Shown here piece by piece: positions 36,401 to 46,570 of a DNA stretch of 64,000 bases. The stretch is taken from the NCBI RefSeq assembly GCF_030272615.1, contig NC_081410.1, forward strand, positions 255,549,533 to 255,613,532, written 5' to 3'. The notes below the pieces were generated by a model. That model was not told the origin of the DNA and made no database searches. It saw nothing but the letters and a program-made list of their open reading frames with translations. The position numbers and the translations under genes were made by a program. Numbering within the stretch: the stretch's first letter is position 1; every line of letters starts with the position of its first letter. This DNA is from Cryptomeria japonica. Taxonomy: Eukaryota; Streptophyta; Pinopsida; Cupressales; Cupressaceae.

Positions 36401-36490
36401 AAACCCTAATTAGGGTTTAGGTGTCATGATCTTGTCCGTTGATCTACTTTCAATCTGGACCTTTCATTGTAATTGAGGATGCTATTTATA
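36401..36490 (+). promoter_or_regulatory. Telobox palindrome and TATA-like box of the giant LTR
   Basis: A perfect 18-base palindrome AAACCCTAATTAGGGTTT (36401-36418) carries a telobox (AAACCCTAA) in each direction. TATTTATA follows at 36483-36490, 82 bases after the palindrome start. The related LTR has the palindrome at 45190 and TATAAAAG at 45271, a distance of 81. This conserved spacing suggests a core promoter. If so, everything upstream, including the ORF and hairpins, is U3. Confidence 0.6.
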
Positions 36491-38493
36491 CCCTCATTTT
36501 TCATTTCAATGAATAATAGTGTAATAATCAATAGTTGATGTAATAGAGAAAAGAGATTAGAGCTAGAAGCAATTTTATTTTGTAGCAAGATTGAGTTTTG
36601 AAGAGAGGAATTCAAGCAATTGTTGTACATGATGATTTGGAAATCAATGAAATATTGAAGTTATGGTGTTTTGTTGCAAATTTCTTGAGTTATCTTCATG
36701 GTTGTTTGATTTACTTGAATTGTGCTCAATCAAAGTAGCTTGTTAGTTTGAAGGACATTGTGTGAGACTTGATCTTTGGTAGGATTCGTAATCCAAACCA
36801 CTAGCTTCTTGCTGATTGTAGGAACGCCTTGCGTGGTCAACTGGAGAATACTTTGAGTCCCTTAACCTTCAATCATTATTTTATCTTGGATATGTACCTT
36901 CGTGGTAGTGTCCATGATATTTGATGCATTGAATATCATTTTATTACCTTAGAAGATCGCACTAATTTCAATTGAGTTGTTATCTTATGGCAAAATTGAA
37001 GTTGGTTGAATCTTGCCAAGTCTTGTCCATACTAAGTCATTCATAGGGTTAGACTAGATTAGACCTCTTTCAAACCCTACTCCTTTTGTTATTTTTTGAA
37101 TAGTTTCCTTAGTTTAGCAAATCTTGAACTTTCGGAATACGTAAGGCCCCTTGGAGGAAACAGCAAATCACATCATACCGCTGGAGGCTTGTCCACACGT
37201 AGAGACCCTACTAAAAGAACCTTGGAGTCTTCCTAACTGATCCTTTACACGAATCTTCAACAGTTAGAGACTATTTTCTCAAGAGAGGATAAGATGCCTA
37301 TTGGTATTTTATTCTGTGTATGATGGTGTACAAAATACACGTCAACAAGCAAGCAAGCAGCTCTACGAGCTGAAGTTAGGAATAACACTAGCCTTTTGTC
37401 TTGGTAAAGCCTTCTAGGTTCTTTGTATTTTTCTACCAAGGACTATCTTGGCCAAGACCCTTCCAGACTTCAAACGTATACATGTTGCAGTTTGGCTGGA
37501 GCCTTCAAACATCCTTTCTAACAGAGGTCAATTATAAATAGCTAATTGGAGCGGCTGGCCTTACCCATGACACATACACAAATGCCAAAAAACAACATTA
37601 AGATCCCTAACCCATACAGGGAAAATCACTATAATGTTGAATAAAACTCGTACTAAACCATCTACTCTGGGCTAATTATAAACCATATAACTGCAATTAT
37701 GAAAAGAGAAAAAATTGCCTGGAGAGATGCACTAGGATAACTGCAAACTAGAGTATGTACATGTCATTGGCACAAGACAACACAATTTAATAACGCGATA
37801 TTCTTGCATTCTCCTTTTCTCTGCCACATGCACTTGCTAACCTCAAGACTGCATCAATTGGCATAGAGGTTTATATGTACGCATTGCACAAAACCAATAA
37901 ATAGGGCAATTTCAGAGATTCCAACATTATTGGTTTTCATTGAATTTGAGATAAATAGAACCAGCTTTATGACATCAATGTAGTAATGAATATTCACAGC
38001 ACTTGGTAATTCTTGAATTCTTGGGTTGATTTCTGAAATCTCTCTAAACAAGAAACAAATCATCCTCGTGCAACAATATTCCTGCACATATTGCATTTTA
38101 AGCAAGACTGAATCAATCTTAGTGTGCCTGCCAAAAACTCTTTACTGCAGGAAAATAAACTGGTTCTTTGCTGCATTGCTCCATATAGTTTAAACTCTTC
38201 TTTCTCAATTTAATAAATGAATCTTGCAATTTTAGAAGGATCTAAAGAAGTCATATTTATACTGCAATATCTGTGAATTGAACAAGAAGATAAGTGCGAA
38301 GGCAACAAAGAATTCATAAATTGCAAAATTTGAGAATGATTATTTGGTTTTGTTGTACCTCTTGAATATCTAGAAACGAAAATGATTTAAGGAAATAATG
38401 CAACATTAAGCAAATGCAGAAAAACAAATAGTTCCGTTTCTGCTTAGGGATATCTACACATGTAAGAAGAGTAGTGAACTTCAGTACGTACAG

Positions 38494-38703
38494 TATAATC
38501 AAGAGAATAAATAAATTGCAACCAATCACAAGTTGAAGTTGCAGAAAAGATATCTAAATGGTCAAAAGGGACCCGCCAAGACCATTGCAATCAAGAGGGA
38601 CCATATAATCAAGAGAATAAATAAATAAATTGCAATCAACCACAAGTTGAAGTTGCAGAAAAGATATCTAAATGGTCAGAAGGGACCCGCCAAGACCATT
38701 GCC
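38494..38703. repeat. Tandem duplication, about 110 bp x 2
   Basis: The stretch from TATAATCAAGAGAATA at 38494 recurs at 38604; the second copy has an extra AAAT. The copies differ at only a few positions. Confidence 0.9.
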
Positions 38704-38950
38704 GTGACTTTGAAACATCTCAAAGTTAATATTTATTCTAGATATTTTCAAGGGCAATTAAAACTGCAGTCTTTTGCACAGTTGCTTTACATATATCAAA
38801 CATTCAAAATTGCTGAGGTGCTTAGCTAAATTTCACAGGCATTAATTTGTTTCAAATCCAAGTTAAACTGTAGAAACCTTATCACAACTTAAAATGCACA
38901 CACCCAAACTGCGAGTAAGAGAAAAAAGGTAGTGTGTTTAAAACACTACA

Positions 38951-39064
38951 AATAATTTAATAAATAACTGCCCCAGTTTTATTTCGAATAGAACTCTTGC
39001 TGCCTAACATAATTTAATAAATAACTGCACCAGTTTTATTCTGAATAGAACTCTTGCTGCCTAA
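38951..39064. repeat. Tandem duplication, 2 x 57 bp
   Basis: ATAATTTAATAAATAACTGC... at 38951-39007 recurs at 39008-39064 with about three differences. Confidence 0.92.
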
Positions 39065-39473
39065 CAGCTAACACTCCAGGTCACGTCCACAATAAATAAC
39101 CTAGCATCTAATCTCATAATTCATGGATCTTATTCAGGCACAAAGGAGCTCTAGTTAGATTACAGTCAAAGAAATTTTGTTCTTGTGATGAACTCCAATG
39201 CCAAACCAGGTGCATATTAATCACAATTCTTGGATAATAATCAAATAGATATCCCGCCTGAGTAAATTCTCGAACTCTACAATTACTCTGCTCTTGCACA
39301 ATAAAAAAAGGATGATTATATATTCTTCAAGCTTGTATAAATGTTCCTAATCAATTCAATCTGACATCAGACTCCAGCATTTTGAAAAAGAATAAAGTAG
39401 CATATGCTTCCTGCAAAAATCAAAATGGCCTACTTTCCAGAAAAAATACCCTTTATGTTTAGAACAGGCAATC

Positions 39474-40830
39474 TCAGGGCTTCAATGCCAATGCCAAACC
39501 AATCTTGGGAGACTTATCAAGGGCCTTTGTGTCAAACTCTCCAGAAAGACTTAACACAGATTTGGGCATGAACTGATGCTGAAGTAGTGCACCAAGCTTC
39601 CCATGGTTGTTAAGCCGTGTTTTCACTGTGGTGATAGGGTCAAGAGCATAGGAACTACCAACAGTGAAAGTGTTCTTGTTTTCTGAAAACCTGCGTGAAA
39701 TCTCAGCAGCAACAGATGTGTTTGCAAGAGGGTTGACTACATGCAGATATGATGCTTTCAAGGTGTCACCCTTGTCCGCCCTTATGAACAAATCAGCAAA
39801 ACCAGTATAAGTTTCAACTAAAAAGTCTCATATATGTCATCAACACCATTGCATATACATACTTCATATTGTATTTATAATAAAGAACAGAGTTGATTAG
39901 GAATATCAAGATACATACAATATGACAGCAACACTGAATTCAGGTTTTGCAATGCCTATGCCCGCATTGTACTTCGTGAATAAACCTGAAGCAGTATCAT
40001 ATCCTACTTCACCACCAACAGTAAAAACCTCGCTTCCAATTGCCCCAGAAAAGTCCATTACAGTCTTGGGAGTCAAACCAATGCTTGAGCTGAAGCCTGC
40101 ATGTTCATGCAAATATTGCATGTCTAACTGGACAAGGAAAACAGAAGGATAACCAAGAAATATGTAGATCAGTAGAAAATGATCTAAGACAATCAACACC
40201 AAACTAGACATTTTGGGGATTAGCAAAGCAAATCAAACAGTACAATCCATAAAGCTAAAGAATAAATGCCTATTAGTTTTGAAAAAAAAAATAGGAAATG
40301 CCTTAAGCTTGCACATTATGACACAGCATTGACATAATAAGAACCTAGATGCTTTATGACCCAATTATAGCAACAATGTTCCTGAGGATGCCCCAAACAA
40401 ATCCTGTTAATTTAACTCCGCAAAAATTGATAAGCAGAAACTAGAAAATAAACCAACGTTAAATCTAAACCCTTGTACTTACCTTGCCAGATTTCTCATC
40501 CGGAAATTTGAAGCTAAGAACAGTCCTTGTACGAGGTATGATTTCATCAACAGTTATTTTAGTTGAGATCTGTCATTTAAAAGTTCAGATCTATTCTTAG
40601 AAATGTTCCAGGTAAAGTTAGCAAGGACATGACCATAATTGAGAACCAGAAAAACAAACTTAAAAGAAAGCCTAAAAGAAAGGTATTAAGCAGTTTAGTC
40701 ATATTTTCATGTTACACACATTGGAATTTGTGTCCACTTTTACATCAATAGTGGAATTCTGGTACTTGTACTGTGTGTTAATATCACCAGAGAAAAACCC
40801 CCCTCTGTTCACACCAGTGGATGTAAAACC
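39474..40830 (-). CDS. VDAC: Voltage-dependent anion channel (mitochondrial outer-membrane porin), exons 2-5
   Basis: Four minus-strand exons with GT...AG borders: 40830-40720, 40569-40483, 40127-39919 and 39780-39474. They sum to 714 nt, or 237 residues plus TGA. They read a plant VDAC from 'GFTSTGVNRGGFF' through 'VDEIIPRTRTVLSF', 'DFSGAIGSEVFTVGGEV' and 'TVKTRLNNHGKLGALL' to the C-terminal 'IGLALALKP'. The frame joins cleanly at each splice (phase 0, 0, then a split Leu codon). Family members have about 276 residues, so some 39 N-terminal residues (the amphipathic helix and first strand) lie in an exon I cannot find up to 64000. The barrel lets metabolites and ADP/ATP cross the outer mitochondrial membrane. 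No stop or shift is visible, so it is probably functional and carries a very long intron. Confidence 0.95.
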
Positions 40831-41350
40831 CTGTCCAGTCATACAATCAAGTATGAGCAAGTGGATATAAAAATGTGAAAATAACTGCAAATGATCATCA
40901 ATAAAAAACCACGATACAACATTAAGAAATTATTATTCCCTTGTCTGCTAACCATTTAAACTAAAATTTAAAACAATCAACTGAAAACATGGATTACAAA
41001 ATAATAAGGAATTATTATTCCCTTGTCTCCTAACCATTTAAACTAAAATTTAAAACAATCAACTGAAAACATGATTACAAAATAATAAGGGTTGGTGGAG
41101 TAACATTCAATCAGAAAAAATGCTTGTGTATTGAATCCCTCTTTGGTGGTCTCAAACTTAATTGAACACCATACATAACACATGCGTACATTTATTCATA
41201 TTTAAATTCAAGTCTAAGTTAAAAATATAATGTGTTGAGAATCGAGATAACATAATAATAATAAATTAAAAATGCAAAAGTTGTGGTCTAACGTCACACT
41301 CCAAGATATTGTCAGTATTTTGTGCCTAGTGTCACTTTCTAAGATCCCCT
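40831..41350 (-). other. Porin intron, start of the transposon-filled part
   Basis: Non-coding, AT-rich, with a tandem duplication. It ends at the CCCCT target site of the next element. Confidence 0.7.
40928..41090. repeat. Tandem duplication, 2 x about 82 bp, in the porin intron
   Basis: AATTATTATTCCCTTG at 40928 recurs at 41010. The copies are nearly identical (TCTGCTA versus TCTCCTA; GGATTAC versus GATTAC). Confidence 0.92.
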
Positions 41351-41723
41351 GAGGTATTCACACATCGCCCCATTGCAAATGGGGACCCCCAATTTTTTTT
41401 GCTTTCTAGGATAGTGTTAGAGTCCTTTGCTATTAGCCTTTGCATTGGAGAGGAATTGATGGTCAAGAAGCCAAGAGTCAGGTGGATAGCCCTGTGTGAG
41501 GTATGAAGTTTGAATGAGTGGTTAGGGTGGTTGTCAAGCTCAATTGCTCAAGGTCTGCAATAACAAAATGGTAGAAAAGAGGAAGTCAAATGGAGCCTTC
41601 AAAGAACAAGTCTAATCAACAATACAAAGTGTTCCTTTTGTCATCTGAGTGACTTATATGCATCCCAATGAGAGGTGACTTTCAGAAGCAAAAATTTGAC
41701 TAAGTATATAAAAAAATTCTACT

Positions 41724-42790
41724 GCTCCTCCCTCATTAGGAGCGAGATCCTTACCAAGCTCTCCAAGTCACTTAAGATACCTCTCATCATTGTTTAATAT
41801 CTCAATTTGATCAAGGAATCCAAGGAAACATCAATTGGGTCAAGTATGTAGGCAACTTCAAGTGCTCGAAGTTGAGGGCGAAAAACTTCAAGTGCTCCAT
41901 AGTTGGAGCAAAATTCACTTCAAATGCTCTTGATTGAGAGCGAAATTGATCTTAGAATGCACCATGAGCCTAGTTTGAAACACTCGAATGGATGAAATGA
42001 AGGAGAGTAAACAAGAAAACGCTAAGTGTCAAGTTTCAATTAACTTCAGGTGCTCCCCAATAGGAGCGATTTCACTTCAAGTGCCCTTTGATAGGAGTGA
42101 AATTCCTTTTTAGGCCTCCCATGAGGTGAATTTGACATGTTTTCATGAATGAACGGTTGAAAGACCTAAGGTTTGAGTTGATGAAGCAAAGAAAAGTGAG
42201 TGAGAAAGAGTTAAAATCGCAAGTTGGAGCGAACTTCAAGTCCATCACCTTTGGAGCAAACTTCAAGTGCATCACTTTTGGAGCGAATTTACCCCTAAGG
42301 CCTTGAATGAGTGTGATTTAGTGCATCTGAATTGTCATTAGTGAGCGAGACTTCGTTTTGGAAAACAATTTCAAGTGCTCCTTTGGAGCGATTTCAACTT
42401 CAAGTGCTCCCTAGTTGAAGCGAAATTCACTTCATGTGCCCAAGGTTAGGAGCGAAATTTGCTTATAGAGCTCTTTTCCAAGTTAATTTGATGCCTCCAC
42501 TTGCATGAATGACAAAGTATTCAAACCTGAAGTGATGAAGGGTAGAATTGGACTAAGGTTTGAGAGAACTTCTATTGCTCCTTATTGGGAGCGAAATCCT
42601 CTTCTCTTGCCTCTATCTTGGAGCGAAGTCATCCTCAATGCATTCATTGAAGGTGATATGATCAATTCTGCGCTAAATCTTAAGAGATCAATTGGTAGAG
42701 AAGTGATGAAATAATGCTAAGCCTCCTTTACTTCTCATCATGAGCGAATTTGCTCCAACTTCCATTGCCCACCCTTAGGAGCGACCTCCT
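41724..42790 (+). repeat. Clusters of GCTCC...GGAGCGA hairpins
   Basis: Left arms GCTCC (or GCTC/GCCC variants) begin at 41724, 41864, 41894, 41926, 42052, 42083, 42376, 42406, 42437, 42577, 42609 and 42767. Each is followed 8-12 bases later by GGAGC or a near variant, usually GGAGCGAA. TTCAAGTG often precedes the left arm, and within clusters the step is 28-32 bp. Two further right arms are at about 42255 and 42280. The arms match the outer arms of the hairpins at 30849-32797. Confidence 0.85.
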
Positions 42791-42839
42791 CTTATCAAAC
42801 CTGCAAACCACATAAAATCAGACATTATATCAAATTAGG

Positions 42840-43535
42840 AAGTTATATAAAAGGTATACATCATGTGTGTTTGATACCCATTTGTTTGTTTTGCAGGAGA
42901 TGAAGAAAGAAATCAAGGGGATCAGGTTGGAGGAGGATCGAAACAAGTGTCGTAAGGAGGAAATTTCAATGTCAAGGTCAAGAAGATGTCCTCAAGAGGA
43001 AAACTTCATCAGCAAATACAAAAAAACATCAAGGATGGTGATTGCAAAGCAAAAGGAGGAAGATTGTAAGATCTACACCACCATGCAAAGGAGAAAACTA
43101 CATTTACAAGCACGAGAATGCCCAAGAGGAATCACAACTCACCGCACCATGGAGACATGAAGAGATCAGGATGACCAAAGGAGAAATCATACAATCACCC
43201 CAAGGCAAGCAAGCAAGGATGGAGGAATGACTCAGCTACATCAATGCTTCTCATCACCACTACTTTGAGCGAACTTGAAATGTTGAGTATCAAGAGATAT
43301 CTCTCAACATCCCTTCATGATGAGGAATCAAGTCTACAAATCCAAGTCGAGGTGTCATCCCAATCACTACTCCAATCAGAGAAGTTCCACATCAACACAT
43401 CCGGATTCAATGAACCAAGCTCATCATATGGAGGCACAAACTTCGAAGCACCTACCCCCACTGTCTATTGGCCGAATATTCTAAAGATGACGTATCCAAA
43501 CAATGTAATTATTTCATTGGCTAAGAGGAGTTTGT
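42840..43535 (+). pseudogene. Cargo region of the giant LTR, broken small ORFs
   Basis: This takes the place held by the 1077-codon ORF in the other LTR. A splice-acceptor-like TTTGTTTTGCAG ends at about 42896, followed by Lys/Glu/Arg-rich coding-like sequence (MKKEIKGIRLEED at 42901) broken over three frames up to about 43535. No domain is recognised and similarity to the other ORF is not evident by eye. Confidence 0.4.
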
Positions 43536-43546
43536 TGTAACAAACC

Positions 43547-45189
43547 TGTAGCGTCGTAAATTGTACGCACTTGCTAGGGTGGTACAATTTCAAACCTAGT
43601 TTAGCACCCGCCTTGGCGCATTTTGCATTTTGCATTGCATTTCCCCTTTAGCACTTAATTAATTAAATTAATTAGGTCTAAGGTTCTATTTCATCATCTC
43701 CCATATCATAAAGTTGGGCCCTTTTCATTAAAGTGTGCCCCTTTCATTTTATTCTTCCAATACATTATTTAATCAAAAACCCTAATTAGGTCCTATTTTG
43801 AACTTGGGGGCTTGATTTCGAGGGTCAAAACATCTCGAAATCACCTGTAACTTCGGGATTCTCTCTAAAATCATCATATCCAACGGCCCTGAAAATTTGG
43901 TGAAAAGTTGTCGAGACCATGGCGCCCGGAGTGCACACGGTCCCGGACATTTTTCCCGAAATTTTAGGAGCGCAATCCAATCATAAAATAAAGCTTAACC
44001 CCACGAAATTGGCGGGAGATTCAATCTCTAAGTCGGCCTAAAGATAAAATTAAGACCTAGGGTTTCATATATAAGAGCTCTCTTTCTTCATTTGAAAGGG
44101 GAGAATTTTGGTTTTGAAGGACCTTCTATGCAGCGAAAGAGCAGATCTTTGAAGACTTCAACAACATTCAAACATCCATCCATCAAGCATTCTATCAATT
44201 TCATTCATCCATTTAGGGCTTTGAAGACATTGAAGAGCAATAGGGGATTACCGACTGAAGATTGGCTTGTACCCCTCCCTTGGGGTTGGGTATGATTTCA
44301 TGTTGTTTTCATGTCTTTGCATAAGCCTCATTATATCATTTGTATTCATGCTTTAGATCACTTTGCATCTTGATTTGGAGCATTTACATTATCATTTACA
44401 AGCAATTAGGGTTTACTTTCTAGGTTGCTCTAGTTTGCTTACTTGCATTTTAGGATCTTGCACACACACAAGGTCTGCACACACATTACTTTTACAATAC
44501 AACTTGGCTATTCGTGGAGGTGGAAATCACCAAAGCAGGGGTTTGACTAAGGCAAAACCCTATATAGCCGCCCACCATACCTTTTCAGATATAAGTGCAG
44601 GTTTCGGAATTCGGACGACGCCGCAAGTTGCAGATCTGGAAGAAGCAGACCGAGACAGAACTTCACACCAAGTTTCAGAGCAAAAGACCAGGACAGGGGC
44701 GTGGGGCGCCCTAGTCCCTGGGACAGGGGCGCTGGGCGCCCTGGTCCTTTTGTCAGACAGCAATTTTCAGCATTTTTGACAGCTTTTCAGGTTGCAAAAC
44801 AGCAGTTTCCAGAGCAGTTTCAGGGGCAGAATCAGGACAGTGGCGCCCGCGCCCCCGTCTCGAACATTTTCATTCATATTTTAACACCGGGTATGCATTT
44901 ACATTCTTGTCTTGTCCTTGTGTTTATAGCTTTCCATTATTTAAGTTCAATTCTGCAATCTTGTTATTAGTTCATACTTGCACTTTGGGGTTAAGAATTG
45001 AACTTGCATCATTCTATCTATCATTTGCAACAAAAGAATAGAAATCCTAATAGGTAGCCCGTGGCTCTCTCTTCCACAAAAAGAAGTAGCCAATTGTGTG
45101 ATACCTCTAGGCTCTTTCGTATTCCACAAGTGTGTGATTGAAAGTGAGATTAGGACATGTTTGCTTAGTGTCACTTTTTCCCCCACACA
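43547..45189 (+). mobile_element. Nested solo LTR, 1643 bp, target duplication AAACC
   Basis: TGTAGCGTCGTAAATTG (43547) to CCCCCACACA (45189), flanked by AAACC at 43542-43546 and 45190-45194. Removing it restores the block TGTAAC-AAACCCTAATTAGGG seen intact at 36395 in the other giant LTR, which confirms the insertion. It has its own half telobox AAACCCTAATTAGG (43777-43790) and a TATATAAG box (44068-44075). No internal domain or second LTR is seen. Confidence 0.85.
44690..44760 (+). repeat. Two GC-rich palindromes in the nested solo LTR
   Basis: GGACAGGGGCG...CGCCCTAGTCC and GGACAGGGGCGC...GCGCCCTGGTCC stand side by side, each with short loops. A third, weaker one (GGACAGTGGCGCCC) is near 44836. 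Read on the opposite strand, the sequence between them resembles the arms of the 30849-32797 hairpins. Confidence 0.85.
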
Positions 45190-45278
45190 AAACCCTAATT
45201 AGGGTTTCATTGTAAAATCTTGGCCATTGATCTCAAATTGATTTAAGCCATTGAATTGTATTGAGACCATTATAAAAG
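45190..45278 (+). promoter_or_regulatory. Telobox palindrome and TATA box
   Basis: AAACCCTAATTAGGGTTT at 45190-45207 and TATAAAAG at 45271-45278, the same layout as 36401-36490. Confidence 0.6.
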
Positions 45279-46138
45279 GCTCTAGTTCTTCATTTGTAAG
45301 GGTTAATATAGAGTAATAGAAGAGAATAGTGAATAGCAATTAAGAAAAAAGTTAGATTAGGAGAAGGCAAAGATTGTTGCCAAACCTTGTTGTAAAGAGC
45401 AACTTATTTCATTAAAGTTATGGTGAATTTGATTTGTTACTTCAACAACTTGCATGGTCTTTACTTCTCAATTTAATTTCATGTTGATTAGATTGAGTGG
45501 AAGAATTTGTTGAATGTATTTGTGTGGAATACGTTTAGTCCATACCACTAGCCTCTTGCTGATTGTAAAAGTGCTTTGCATGGTCAACTGGAGTCACATG
45601 AGCTTAACTTCAAATTGTTATACATCCATTGTTTATGCATTAATTTGAATAATAATCAATGTTAGATGGTAATGATTTGAACATCTTTGAATTATCCCTT
45701 AGAAGATTGCACTGAGCTTGTGTCAAATTGTTCAAGTTGATGGTGAGACCTTGCCCAGTAGGATTCTATTGAATCATTCATCCATTTTCTTCCATTCTTA
45801 GGATTAGAATAGGCTTCCTAAACCCTTTCCTTTTGTCCCTTTTTCAACTCAAGATAGTTTAGGATAAAAAGAATCACAAGACTGCAACATCAGATGATCG
45901 AGTTCCAGCGATTCAAGCATTCAACAATTCAACGTAAGTACCCTTGTGATTCCAGCATAATCACATCAAACCAACGAGCTTATCCACACGTCGTGACCCG
46001 ACATGCCAAAACCTTGGAGTTGTCTCAAGTGATCCTTAAGCTAATCTTCAGCATTTGAGTAACTTTGTTCAAGAGAGGATAAGATACTTTTGGGTATTTT
46101 ATTGTGTGTTCACATGTGCATAAAAAACACATCAATAG

Positions 46139-46175
46139 AATTGGCACTAGGAGGGGATGAGGGCAATGAATTCTT
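46139..46175 (+). promoter_or_regulatory. Probable primer binding site region
   Basis: GAATTGGCACTAGGAGGGG follows the LTR end. It resembles, imperfectly, the TTGGCGCC...GGGG sites of Ty3/gypsy elements. Confidence 0.4.
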
Positions 46176-46570
46176 GAACAGTTGAACTCCAAATCATATT
46201 AATTCATATTTGCGAGGAGTAATCTTATAGCCTTCTTTTCACTCTCCTCCACACTCAACAGAATTAGGAGGGCGAACATCGAATTGCATATCAAAAGAAG
46301 TTCTCTTCCAAGTGGAGTCATTAAGGGAGAATCTACCTCAAATCTTTCAAACTTACATCCTCCTCTTCACACTCAACAGAATTGAAGCAAAAGAAAGGCA
46401 TGATTGTGGATACATGAATAAAACAGTTGTTCAAGTCATACTTTGAAGCTGTCGCCAACAAAATTTACACAAGAAAGAAGGTGATCGCTAAATTGTCAGT
46501 TGAGCTTACAAAGGAAAATAAGTACCTCATGCAGCTGGAACCAGTTGAGCTTTCAAGCTAAATTTGAGAT

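Larger units (their letters stand above)
30414..37347 (+). mobile_element. Giant solo LTR (6.9 kb) with hairpin array and internal ORF
   Basis: Starts TGTTGTGACC and ends CGTCAACA, giving the TGTTG...CAACA ends typical of LTRs, flanked by AGCAG (30409-30413) and AGCAA (37348-37352), one transition apart. Its order (5' box, hairpin leader, ORF, TGTAAC and telobox palindrome, TATA, CAACA end) matches the 5' LTR of the element at 41351-48620, where a primer-site-like sequence follows the same 3' end. No pol domain or second LTR is seen, so a solo LTR left by recombination is the simplest reading. Against: no full-length relative is available here to confirm it. Confidence 0.65.
37348..39473. other. 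Downstream flank of the porin gene, no gene seen
   Basis: No coding domain on either strand. It holds two tandem duplications (38494-38703 and 38951-39064). Positions just below 39474 would hold the porin 3' untranslated region. Confidence 0.5.
41351..46138 (+). repeat. Giant 5' LTR (about 3.1 kb without the nested insertion)
   Basis: Begins with the 5' box shared with 30414-37347 (CACACATCG, then the CCCC...GGGG palindrome at 41368-41384). It holds hairpin clusters, a short cargo region, TGTAACAAACC (43536), the telobox palindrome (45190-45207) and TATAAAAG (45271), and ends CATCAATA, an apparent C-to-T change of CATCAACA. A primer-site-like sequence follows. Confidence 0.72.

Noticed and set aside
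36395-37347. A 953-bp 3' LTR on its own (TGTAACAAACC...CAACA after a purine tract)
   Set aside because: No matching 5' copy exists nearby, and the related element shows this block continuous with a longer LTR starting at the 5' box.
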